Below are positions 1 through 6,685 of a DNA stretch of 52,819 bases, one piece after another. The translations under genes were made by a program, and so were the position numbers. The notes beneath the pieces were generated by a model that was given only the letters and a program-made list of their open reading frames with translations, did no database searches and was not told the DNA's origin. Position 1 is the first letter of the stretch. Each line of letters begins with the position of its first letter. Source of the stretch: a virus; the IMG/VR virus record IMGVR_UViG_3300024520_000098, positions 1-52,819 of that record. One strand, written 5' to 3'.

Positions 1-2
1 GC

Positions 3-34
3 GTGTAATACAAGTGTAATACAGGTGTAATACA
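3..34 (+). repeat. Three iterons upstream of the initiator gene
   Basis: TGTAATACA occurs at 4-12, 15-23 and 26-34, exactly 11 bases apart, so each copy sits on the same face of the helix. The unit is itself an odd palindrome (TGTA-A-TACA). The array ends seven bases before the Shine-Dalgarno of the first gene, whose product has a ribbon-helix-helix-like N-terminus, a fold that binds such repeats in tandem. Likely operator and/or origin sites; function is inferred. Confidence 0.75.
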
Positions 35-61
35 CCTATTCGAGGGAAGGATTGCTGTACG

Positions 62-814
62 GTGGGGAAGACTCTTCAGATACGAACGACAGACGAGCTA
101 TACGAGGAGTTTTGCCGTCTACGCGATGAAGGCAGATTCTCGTCAAACACTTTTTTGGAGACGCTGATTAGTGAATATATTAAGTCAGCTTGTAATACAC
201 CTGTAATACAACACGACTTGGCTCCAGTACCACGAATTGAGTCAGAGTGTAATACAGTTGTAATACACCCAAAATCCCTTTCCCCCCAGACCCCCCTATC
301 CCTACTGAACGTAACAAATATAAGTAGTAACAGTAGTTCTCTAATGGGGACTACTAGTTCTACTCTTAATAGGGACAGGGTAGATTCACTAGAACTCTTT
401 ATGGAGGAGTCATGGCCTGGACTGGTAGGAGAGGCTGAGACGCTCTCTGCATGGATACAAAGCTGTTCCAACGCCTACCCCGGAGTAGACCTCCTGAGAG
501 AGGCGAAAGCAGCCTTAGCGTGGACCCTGGAGAAGCCTGGGAATGAGAGGAAAGCTATCCGGCAGTTTCTAAGGAACTGGTGGAGGAAGGCTATGCCCAA
601 GGATGACATCTCAGGGATAGCGGCAGAGAAGTGGCTTCGCATGAATAACAGCAAGCCTGACTACTTGCTGAAGAGCTTCCTGCGGGGCAAGGATATATCA
701 GAGACGTATGTGCATAGATTCGTGAGCTATCAGCAAGTGAAGCCACCATCGAGCGCTACAGAGGTTGTGAGGTTGTACAGAGACAATATGTATGAGCAGC
801 ACATGCTGCTCTAA
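62..814 (+). CDS. Probable replication initiator with ribbon-helix-helix N-terminus
   Basis: 250 aa, GTG start preceded by GAGGGAAGG at 42-50. Residues 1-40 look like a ribbon-helix-helix DNA-binding domain: a short strand (KTLQIRTTDELYEEF), a turn with serine (FSSNTF) and a second helix ending in ISEYIK. Residues about 50-110 are a low-complexity linker rich in Ser, Thr and Asn. The rest (WPGLVGEAE..., then AALAWTLEKPGNERKAIRQF and NWWRKAM) resembles the C-terminal part of phage O/DnaT-type replication proteins. It lies directly upstream of the helicase gene, as lambda O lies before P. Four further TGTAATACA iterons lie inside the coding sequence. I infer that it binds the iterons, opens the origin and recruits the helicase; it could instead be only a repressor. 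Confidence 0.6.
   Translation: MGKTLQIRTTDELYEEFCRLRDEGRFSSNTFLETLISEYIKSACNTPVIQHDLAPVPRIESECNTVVIHPKSLSPQTPLSLLNVTNISSNSSSLMGTTSSTLNRDRVDSLELFMEESWPGLVGEAETLSAWIQSCSNAYPGVDLLREAKAALAWTLEKPGNERKAIRQFLRNWWRKAMPKDDISGIAAEKWLRMNNSKPDYLLKSFLRGKDISETYVHRFVSYQQVKPPSSATEVVRLYRDNMYEQHMLL
191..269 (+). repeat. Four intragenic iterons
   Basis: TGTAATACA at 191-199, 202-210, 248-256 and 259-267, in two pairs each with the same 11-base pitch seen upstream of the gene. The pairs lie in the region coding for the linker of the initiator. They are followed at about 305-345 by an A+T-rich stretch with runs such as AACAAATATAAGTAGTAA, the usual arrangement of iterons next to an unwinding element. Same arrangement as the lambda origin inside gene O. 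Confidence 0.7.
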
Positions 815-829
815 GGAAGGTGTGGGGAA

Positions 830-2116
830 ATGGGTTCAGATAATTCAGAGAGGGCGTTGCTCGCCCTTTGTCTGAGAAGACCAGAGTCAGTGGATGACGC
901 GCTGTCTCATGGGATTAAAGCGAGCTACTTCGGTAGCGGCAAACATAGGCTGCTATGGAAGGGGTTCGCGGAAGACAGAGCAAGAGGCATAGGGCCAGAT
1001 GAGGCTACCCTCTATGACAGACATGAGTCGTATGTAGGCGAAGGAAGAATCTTTGATTCGTGGAAGAGCTTTAACGACTTCATCAAAGAGCTAAAGGTGT
1101 CACCTTCTTCCAAGCATAGCCTGAGTGGGTATGTGGAAAAAATCGCGGAATCAGCGAGAAGGCGGCAGATAGTAGGGGCGGCTCAAAGCCTCATAGCTAT
1201 GGAGCAAGATAGCTACTCGATGGAGTCGATACTGGAGGAGGCGTCTAAGATAACGTCTGCGTCTAACTGGGCTCCTGAAGGAGCGTCAGACCCGCTGCTC
1301 GCCTATGACATCGTAGAGGATTACTTCGATGAGCTAGAGGCGCAGAGGAGGGGTGAGCGAGCTACAACGCTAGTCCTTACCGGCGTAAAGGCATTGGATG
1401 ACATTCTTATAGTGCGTCCAGGGCAGATGGTTGTTGTGGGGGGTAGGCCCAAGCAGGGCAAGACGCATTTGACGATCTCCATATTGAAAAATATCGCGAA
1501 GATCTACTCCAAGCCCGCGCTGATGATTTCAGCAGAAATGGGGAGGGGGCAGCTAGGAGAGCGCATGGCTACCTCGGGAGCGAAGATGGGGATGACGCTG
1601 GGAGAGGCGCAAAGCGCAAGGGAGCTAGTCCTTGAACAATGGCAAGGGGTGCCGCTCTACTTCGATGACAAGCCGAAAAGCGTTAACTCAGCAATCACAG
1701 CTATACGAACAGCTAAGAGAAACCTGGGGATATGCGTAGCGGCAGTGGACTACTTGCAGCTTCTGAAGATGGGGAACGAGTCCAGCAGAGAGAGACAGGT
1801 TGCAGAGGCGTCGTCCTCGCTGAAGAGACTTGCTATGGAGCTAGATATTCCCATCTTTGTAGTCGCCCAGCTAAACAGAAAAGCAGACTACCGGGATAAC
1901 AAGAGACCCGTCCTTAGCGACCTACGAGACTCAGGTCAGATTGAACAGGACGCTGATGCGGTCGCCTTCGTCTATAGACCAGCATCATACGATGACGAGT
2001 ATGAGCCCAAGAGCGACGTAGAGGTGATCGTCAGGGCGCAGAGAAACGGACCCACAGGAACCGCTCGCTGTCACTGGGAGCCGGGAGAGGGGTGGTTTCA
2101 AGATGTCAGAGACTGA
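830..2116 (+). CDS. dnaB: Replicative DNA helicase, DnaB family
   Basis: 428 aa, ATG 830 with AAGGAAGG at 813-820. Hexameric 5'-3' helicase for the replication fork. The N-terminal helical domain (residues 1-130) begins with DNSERALLALCLRRPE, as in DnaB. The RecA-like motor follows: Walker A GRPKQGKT at 205-212, a second nucleotide-contact segment ISAEMGRGQLGERM near 233-247, Walker B VAAVDYLQLLK with Asp307, then VVAQLNR and DLRDSGQIEQDADA, which are typical of DnaB. Length is close to the 450-470 aa usual for the family. It sits 15 bases after the initiator gene, and its last 14 bases overlap the next gene. With no primase or polymerase visible, it probably joins a host-supplied replisome loaded by the upstream initiator. 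Confidence 0.93.
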   Translation: MGSDNSERALLALCLRRPESVDDALSHGIKASYFGSGKHRLLWKGFAEDRARGIGPDEATLYDRHESYVGEGRIFDSWKSFNDFIKELKVSPSSKHSLSGYVEKIAESARRRQIVGAAQSLIAMEQDSYSMESILEEASKITSASNWAPEGASDPLLAYDIVEDYFDELEAQRRGERATTLVLTGVKALDDILIVRPGQMVVVGGRPKQGKTHLTISILKNIAKIYSKPALMISAEMGRGQLGERMATSGAKMGMTLGEAQSARELVLEQWQGVPLYFDDKPKSVNSAITAIRTAKRNLGICVAAVDYLQLLKMGNESSRERQVAEASSSLKRLAMELDIPIFVVAQLNRKADYRDNKRPVLSDLRDSGQIEQDADAVAFVYRPASYDDEYEPKSDVEVIVRAQRNGPTGTARCHWEPGEGWFQDVRD

Positions 2117-2519
2117 GCTAATCACACACCTGCTCTCCTATAAGCGAGGAAACAAGGTCTGCGAAGTACACCCTATTGATAGGAATGAATGGCGCTCATG
2201 GGCAGCTTCTGTCTATGCACAGTCGGTAAGAGAAGCAGAAACATCGAGTGCGGAGCTTCCCATGCTCATCGCCTCGTGGATGGCTATGCGAGCCAAGAGG
2301 CATGGATGGGAAGACCTCTTCTGCAATTGGGCAGACAGAGCGCATAAGTATGGGCTTCCAGACAAGGCATCGTTTGGGAGACATGTATTTCTGGACCTGG
2401 ATAAAAGGCTGCTCTCGGAAGAGAGATACAACCAAGCCTTTCGATCATTCAAAGATAACTACGAGGAAGCGATGGGCTACCCGGTATCAAAGAGTTCACT
2501 AGCTGATAAGGAGACGTAG
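2103..2519 (+). CDS. Unknown protein following the helicase
   Basis: 138 aa, ATG 2103 inside the end of the helicase gene (14-base overlap), which suggests coupled translation; no strong Shine-Dalgarno is visible. Predicted to be mostly helical, with four Trp residues and the C-terminal segment RYNQAFRSFKDNYEEAMGYP. No motif I recognise. Its place between helicase and resolvase genes argues for a DNA-replication accessory role such as a helicase partner, but nothing in the sequence proves it. The stop is two bases before the next ATG. Confidence 0.6.
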   Translation: MSETELITHLLSYKRGNKVCEVHPIDRNEWRSWAASVYAQSVREAETSSAELPMLIASWMAMRAKRHGWEDLFCNWADRAHKYGLPDKASFGRHVFLDLDKRLLSEERYNQAFRSFKDNYEEAMGYPVSKSSLADKET

Positions 2520-2521
2520 AG

Positions 2522-2989
2522 ATGAAGACATACATAGGAATTGACCCAGGGCTATCTGGGGCAATGGTTGCTGTAAACGGAGACGGAGAGGTTGTTGGAC
2601 AACTCGTCATGCCAAGGACAAGCGGCAGCAAGGGTCCGCTGGACGTTAAGTGCATCCTCGCTTGGCTGGTTGAGGTAAAGGGAGGCTCTACGGTGACAGC
2701 CTCGCTGGAGCGAGTATCAACTAGGCCAGGACAGTCAGCTACGTCCACTCTTACAAGCGGGGTGAACTGGGGCAGGCTAGACGCTCTCCTTACCGCGCTT
2801 GGAGTTCGATACGACACCCCAACCCCGCAGCAATGGAAGCGCAAGCTAGGGCTACCCAAGAGGCCAGCTAAGGAGCGGCAGCGGTCAAAAATGGATGCCG
2901 TAGAGCTAGCTGGTAATCTCTTTCCAGCCTGGAGCTTATGCCAGGAAAGAAAACCACTCCTCACGACGGGCTTGCAGACGCAGCCCTGA
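2522..2989 (+). CDS. RuvC-like Holliday junction resolvase, frame broken near its end
   Basis: 155 aa as read. Ribonuclease-H-fold endonuclease family that cuts branched DNA during replication, recombination or packaging. The first catalytic motif is clear (YIGIDPGLSGA, Asp8), the second too (ASLERVS, Glu63), and WKRKLGLPKRPAKERQRSK fits the basic region of phage RuvC proteins. The third acidic motif is missing in this frame: the reading ends ...ERKPLLTTGLQTQP. In the frame two bases on (equivalent to -1), bases 2938-3018 read MPGKKTTPHDGLADAALI then AEYARRTL, exactly the family's catalytic C-terminus. A single lost base around 2915-2940, a sequencing indel, or ribosomal frameshifting would explain it. 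Confidence 0.85.
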   Translation: MKTYIGIDPGLSGAMVAVNGDGEVVGQLVMPRTSGSKGPLDVKCILAWLVEVKGGSTVTASLERVSTRPGQSATSTLTSGVNWGRLDALLTALGVRYDTPTPQQWKRKLGLPKRPAKERQRSKMDAVELAGNLFPAWSLCQERKPLLTTGLQTQP

Positions 2990-3018
2990 TTGCGGAATAC
3001 GCGAGAAGAACACTTTGA
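2938..3018 (+). pseudogene. Out-of-frame C-terminus of the RuvC-like resolvase
   Basis: Reads MPGKKTTPHDGLADAALI followed by AEYARRTL and TGA at 3016-3018. HDGLADA carries the last catalytic aspartates of RuvC-type enzymes, and the segment is in a frame shifted by -1 relative to 2522-2989. The join is most natural near 2920-2935, where LFPA of the main frame would continue as LELMPGKK. No canonical slippery heptamer is present; the nearest candidate is A-AGA-AAA at 2944-2950, which re-pairs poorly. Confidence 0.75.
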
Positions 3019-3024
3019 TACCTG

Positions 3025-3053
3025 TTGACGCAAGCACAATCACTGTTATTGTG
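3025..3053 (+). promoter_or_regulatory. Possible promoter/operator: 19-base palindrome
   Basis: CACAATCAC-T-GTTATTGTG at 3035-3053 is a palindrome with one mismatched pair. It directly follows TTGACG (3025-3030), a near-consensus -35 box, in the short gap between the resolvase remnant and the next gene. A repressor site overlapping a promoter is a reasonable reading; no good -10 box is visible, so confidence is low. Confidence 0.35.
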
Positions 3054-3072
3054 TCGGAGAAATGGAGGACGC

Positions 3073-3381
3073 ATGTTCGACCCTACTGACCTTACCGTAA
3101 AGGACGCTCGCTCTAGACTCAGCGAGCTTTCTATGGATGACCTTTCCGCCGTTATGAAGCTAGAGGTAGACGGTAAGCACCGATCATCCCTTATCGCTGA
3201 TATTGGCAGGGCTATTGACGCCCTAAAAACCGCTGAAGAGGAGGAGCCGATGGTAGAGGCTCTTGCTCCCACGCCGCCTGAGTACGAGACGATTACGCTA
3301 GAGCAATACTTCAGTCTAAAGCGCTTGCAGAAAAGAACGTGGGAGCGCGCAGCAGACGGGAGCTTTAGGAGGTTGCGATGA
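3073..3381 (+). CDS. Small protein with HeH/SAP-like helical motif
   Basis: 102 aa from ATG 3073, chosen because GGAGG at 3064-3068 sits at the right distance; an upstream TTG at 3025 in frame has no ribosome site. Residues 5-50 (DLTVKDARSRLSELSMDDL then KLEVDGKHRSSLIADI) match the helix-extended-loop-helix pattern LTV..LR..L..LS.EEL..L...E..GK.R..L found in phage head-end and DNA-binding proteins. The C-terminal half is acidic, then basic. Its last codons overlap the next start (ATGA). The role is unknown; small helical DNA- or portal-binding adapter is a guess. Confidence 0.6.
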   Translation: MFDPTDLTVKDARSRLSELSMDDLSAVMKLEVDGKHRSSLIADIGRAIDALKTAEEEEPMVEALAPTPPEYETITLEQYFSLKRLQKRTWERAADGSFRRLR

Positions 3382-3776
3382 AGACTTGCACTGTATGCAA
3401 GAAGTCTAAAGGCTTAATAGGATTCCATAAGGACAGTCGGATTAAGAGTGGTTATCGCTCTTCCTGCAAGGACTGTGTTTCTAAGTGGACCTTTGAGCAG
3501 ACAGGCAAAGAGCCTGTCCGAGATCCAAGCATTACTCATAAGGACTGCCCTCGCTGCGAGCGAGAAAATCGCCCGCACCTTCACCCGGTATCCAACTTCG
3601 GCCTAGCTCGTCGCCGGATAGACGGGCTTAACTCGTGGTGCAAGCGCTGCTGCGTAGAGGTGTCGTCTGCGTGGCAACAGACAGAGGTGGGCAAGCAGAA
3701 GCATGCAGAGGCCGTTAATCGGTATCGCCAGAGGGCGCAGACCGCTAGGCTTAGGTCAGCGTCTGATGGGGGGTAA
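3378..3776 (+). CDS. Zinc-finger protein of the phage endonuclease VII-like type
   Basis: 132 aa, ATG overlapping the previous stop. Two treble-clef-like Cys clusters: CTVCKK at 4-9 with CKDC near 30, and CPRC near 57 with CKRCC near 88. The layout MKTCTVCKKSKGLIGFHKDS is common in phage HNH/endonuclease VII-like proteins, but I do not see the catalytic HNH His and Asn, so it may only bind DNA or RNA. The strongly basic C-terminus (RYRQRAQTARLRS) supports nucleic-acid contact. It precedes the putative small terminase and large terminase genes. Confidence 0.6.
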   Translation: MKTCTVCKKSKGLIGFHKDSRIKSGYRSSCKDCVSKWTFEQTGKEPVRDPSITHKDCPRCERENRPHLHPVSNFGLARRRIDGLNSWCKRCCVEVSSAWQQTEVGKQKHAEAVNRYRQRAQTARLRSASDGG

Positions 3777-4248
3777 AAATAAAGGCGCGGTAGACATCCC
3801 GTCATTCGCCTCTGACGAGGATAGGTACGAGTGGGAAGTGGACCAGCGCTTTTACTCGATGGATAAAATGGACAGGTGGGTGTCTGCGGAAGGCATTCAA
3901 ACGATAGGACCCCCCATTCCCCCAGGAGCCTCTGTCTTCCACGGAGGTAATTCTCCAAAAGAAGCGTTTAGGCTTGCTGATGAAGAGGGCTACCTAGCCT
4001 GTCGCCCAGCGTCAGAGATTCTAGGTTGTCACTACAAAACGGTTCGCAGGCTTGCAGATAGGCTTGAGTGGTTAACAATCGCTTACTCTACCTACGACGG
4101 TAAGGTTAAAGGAACTCGTTATCATTGCCGGATGTTGCGAAAGAAAGAGCTTCGCTCTCTTAAAAAGCAGTACAAGGATCGCGTGAAGGGGATGGAAAAG
4201 GGTGGCAACAAAAAGACAACGGCAGCAAACATTCGCAGAACTGGCTGA
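3766..4248 (+). CDS. Winged-helix protein, candidate small terminase subunit
   Basis: 160 aa from ATG 3766, which overlaps the end of the previous gene; an ATG at 3703 is in frame but buried in that gene. A helix-turn-helix is visible at about residues 82-103 (CRPASEILGCHYKTVRRLAD), followed by a wing-like segment and a basic helical tail (RKKELRSLKKQYKDRV). It overlaps the large terminase start by 47 bases. Position and DNA-binding fold fit a small terminase subunit that recognises the packaging start site, but sequence similarity to known families is not evident, so a regulator is also possible. Confidence 0.5.
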   Translation: MGGKNKGAVDIPSFASDEDRYEWEVDQRFYSMDKMDRWVSAEGIQTIGPPIPPGASVFHGGNSPKEAFRLADEEGYLACRPASEILGCHYKTVRRLADRLEWLTIAYSTYDGKVKGTRYHCRMLRKKELRSLKKQYKDRVKGMEKGGNKKTTAANIRRTG

Positions 4249-6142
4249 GCTAGAACTTACGTCAGGCAAGCACACTAACTTCGCTGTCTTTGCAGAGAAG
4301 TACCAGCGCATCCAAACGAAGTCAGGCGAGCTTGTTCCATTCAAGCTGAACAGGTCTCAGCTTCTCCGCGAGAAGATGCTGGTCGAGATGGAAGAGGCTG
4401 GACTGCCCCTTCGCGTCTGGGAGGCAAAGGCCAGACAGGCTGGCTGTAGTACGCATATACAGGGGAGAATGTTTTGGAAGTGCGTCACCAATAGAGACGA
4501 GGCGGCTCTTATCGCCGCCCATGCAGACCACTCAGTTCACAATATCTTTACAAAAGCTAAGATATTCCATGACAATTTGCCTGGAAACCTTCGCCCTCTA
4601 ACGAAGTACAACAACAGGAACGAGCTAGACTTTAGGGCTCCTGCCGGCGCTACCGGGCTTAGAAGCAGGCTTAGTGTGATGACCGCTAAGAGCGTTGAAG
4701 ATGCTCGCGGAACCACTGCTCGTCAGGTGCATGCGTCAGAGGTTGCGTTCTACAAGCGTCCCGAAGAATACTTCCTTGCTACCTTGCAGTCAGTTCCTGA
4801 CCAGCCGGGGACGATGGTCTATTCAGAGTCTACGTGTAACGGTTCTGGCGACTTTCATCACACGATGTATTTGAGCGCAAGAGTGTGGGGAGGGGAGCCC
4901 TACCCTTGGATGACTCTGAAGAAGAAGCACCCTGGAGATCCAGACTCAGCTTGGTATGCGTACTTCACTCCCTGGTTCCTCGTTGAGGAGTATGAGAGGC
5001 CCCTTTCTTGTTCAGAGAAAGAGTTTAAGGATTCTCTTAATCTGGAGGAGCAGAACCTCCTAGAAGAGTTTGGCGAGTGGATAACGTTTGAAGGACTTTC
5101 CTGGCGACGGGCAACCATTGCCACTAAGTGCGGAGGCTCAGTCGAGCGCTTCCATCAAGAATACCCGTCTACAGATGAGGAGGCTTTTTCTGCGTCAGGG
5201 CACCCTGTGTTTGACAGGGCTCTTATCGAGCGACAAAAGAACGACTTCGCTTGCTGGTGCGAGATGTGCCTTCCTCACTCTGGAGCAACAAAGCCGGACG
5301 GGAACTCTTGCCCAGAGCATGGGTGGTACGAGATTCAGGACACGGCGGTTGGCGTTTCTGGTCGTGAGCGAATGTTCTCCACCTACAAGCCAGCGGTAGA
5401 GAAGACCTCTCAGGGAGCAGGAAGGCTGTCTATCTGGGAAGACCCCATTCCAGGCACTAGGTATGTGATAGGGGTTGATGTTAGCAAGGGGGAATACTCT
5501 AAAGATTGGGACCACGCTTTCATTGTGAACCTAGCTACCCTTGAGCAGGCTGCTGAGTGGCGCGGTCGAGTAGACCTAAACGACTTGTCTGAAGTCTGCC
5601 TTCTTCTCTGCGCCCACTACAATAATGCGATTCTTGCACCGGAGGTTACGGGGCTTGGCGCTGGGCTGCTCGCCATTCTTGAGCGGGCTAGGTACTGGAA
5701 TCTATACAGGCGAGTGACGGTAGACACGATTGGAGGCCCTACTGTGATGCTTGGCTGGGACACCAATAGGAAGACCAAGCCCGCAATGGTGAGCTTGATG
5801 CAGAAAGCCCTGAGAGAGGACTACATCAAGATTCGGTCAAAGAAGGTTCTTGAAGAGATGGGCGCGTACACAAAGACGATTCTTTACAGCAAGTCTGGGA
5901 TGGACGACAACACCGCAAAGATGTCTGCTCCGTCAGGGAAAAACGATGACGCCTGCGTTGCAGCAATGATTGGCAACGCTGTTTCTCACTACACCCCTGG
6001 GGGGCTAACGAAGGCTGGCAACGTAGAGGAGAATAAGACAACACCTCTGGACCACAGGAAGTGGAGCAGCGACGATTGGGATGTCTACGAGAGGGCTGCT
6101 ATGAAATCAGCTAGAAGGCTCTCAGGTAAGAGGCGGCAATAG
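4202..6142 (+). CDS. terL: Terminase large subunit
   Basis: 646 aa, GTG start. ATP-driven motor and nuclease that packages DNA into the procapsid through the portal. The ATPase half has the Walker A variant KARQAGCSTH at 76-85 and a Walker B/adenine region VHASEVAFYKRPEEYF near 175-190, preceded by the typical MTAKSVEDARGTTARQ. The nuclease half has VIGVDVSKG near 422-430 (first acidic residue), LAPEVTGLGAG (second) and GKNDDACVAAM near 580 (third), matching RNase-H-type terminase nucleases. The gene overlaps the putative small terminase at its start, and its 3' end overlaps a convergent minus-strand gene by 21 bases. Confidence 0.93.
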   Translation: MATKRQRQQTFAELAELELTSGKHTNFAVFAEKYQRIQTKSGELVPFKLNRSQLLREKMLVEMEEAGLPLRVWEAKARQAGCSTHIQGRMFWKCVTNRDEAALIAAHADHSVHNIFTKAKIFHDNLPGNLRPLTKYNNRNELDFRAPAGATGLRSRLSVMTAKSVEDARGTTARQVHASEVAFYKRPEEYFLATLQSVPDQPGTMVYSESTCNGSGDFHHTMYLSARVWGGEPYPWMTLKKKHPGDPDSAWYAYFTPWFLVEEYERPLSCSEKEFKDSLNLEEQNLLEEFGEWITFEGLSWRRATIATKCGGSVERFHQEYPSTDEEAFSASGHPVFDRALIERQKNDFACWCEMCLPHSGATKPDGNSCPEHGWYEIQDTAVGVSGRERMFSTYKPAVEKTSQGAGRLSIWEDPIPGTRYVIGVDVSKGEYSKDWDHAFIVNLATLEQAAEWRGRVDLNDLSEVCLLLCAHYNNAILAPEVTGLGAGLLAILERARYWNLYRRVTVDTIGGPTVMLGWDTNRKTKPAMVSLMQKALREDYIKIRSKKVLEEMGAYTKTILYSKSGMDDNTAKMSAPSGKNDDACVAAMIGNAVSHYTPGGLTKAGNVEENKTTPLDHRKWSSDDWDVYERAAMKSARRLSGKRRQ

Positions 6143-6685
6143 CTTGTAGTAGCCTCGTCTGGTTGAAGTGATTGTGTCGTAGTTGCTGTAAACAACTTTC
6201 TGAACGTGCTTCCTATCAACGCCTACGCTTTTAATTATCTCTGCGAGCTTCGTCTCACCGTTGTCTTTTAGATAGCTAACAATAGAGCTATAGATTGATT
6301 CTTCGCTCGGCTCTTCAGAGACTTCTTCGCCGTCATGCTTGTAGGTCGTAACTCCTAGCTTGGACTTCCCTGGTTCCTTGCTGGTTCCGTCATCCACAAC
6401 CAAGCGTCCAGCCACTGCTGCTTGCCGATCTCTTTCGGCTTTACTAGAGAACTCCATTCCACGAATCTCAGGGCTTGACGTTCTTCCCCACTTTCCTCGG
6501 ATCGTAAGGTCCGCAGGAGCAGAATCGGGTGGGTATATGCGGGTGGCTCCCAGCCTTCCGCAAACAACGCATCTACAGTCTCTGAAGTCATCAGCCTTAC
6601 TTCTCATGTAGAGGTCTGGTTTTGTGTGCCAGTCAAAAAGCCTGTCACACAAATCGGAACTGCACTGCATCGGATATATAGCCAT
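6122..6685 (-). CDS. Zinc-ribbon plus winged-helix protein coupled to portal
   Basis: 187 aa. The N-terminus (MAIYPMQCSSDLCDRLFDW, then CRCVVCGRLG) is a zinc ribbon of the FmdB type, with Cys pairs near 8/13 and 40/43. After a hydrophilic linker, residues 128-185 form a helix-turn-helix/winged-helix (IYSSIVSYLKDNGETKLAEI, VDRKHVQKVVYSNYD, TSTRRGYYKL). The ATG overlaps the portal stop by one base (TAATG), so the two are cotranslated. Its 3' end overlaps terL in the convergent direction. A DNA-binding factor next to terminase and portal could mark the packaging site or regulate head genes; this is inference. Confidence 0.65.
   Translation of the reverse strand: MAIYPMQCSSDLCDRLFDWHTKPDLYMRSKADDFRDCRCVVCGRLGATRIYPPDSAPADLTIRGKWGRTSSPEIRGMEFSSKAERDRQAAVAGRLVVDDGTSKEPGKSKLGVTTYKHDGEEVSEEPSEESIYSSIVSYLKDNGETKLAEIIKSVGVDRKHVQKVVYSNYDTITSTRRGYYKLLPPLT

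Noticed and set aside
3-269. CRISPR array
   Set aside because: Repeat unit is 9 bases at 11-base pitch with no spacers; these are iterons.
76-471. 131-aa minus-strand frame opposite the initiator gene
   Set aside because: Fully antisense to a better-supported gene, no ribosome site, serine-rich composition typical of shadow frames.
2944-2950. Programmed -1 frameshift heptamer in the resolvase
   Set aside because: A-AGA-AAA does not allow good re-pairing of the P-site tRNA; an indel is simpler.
2449-3039. 196-aa minus-strand frame opposite the resolvase
   Set aside because: Antisense to clear RuvC motifs; no neighbours on that strand.
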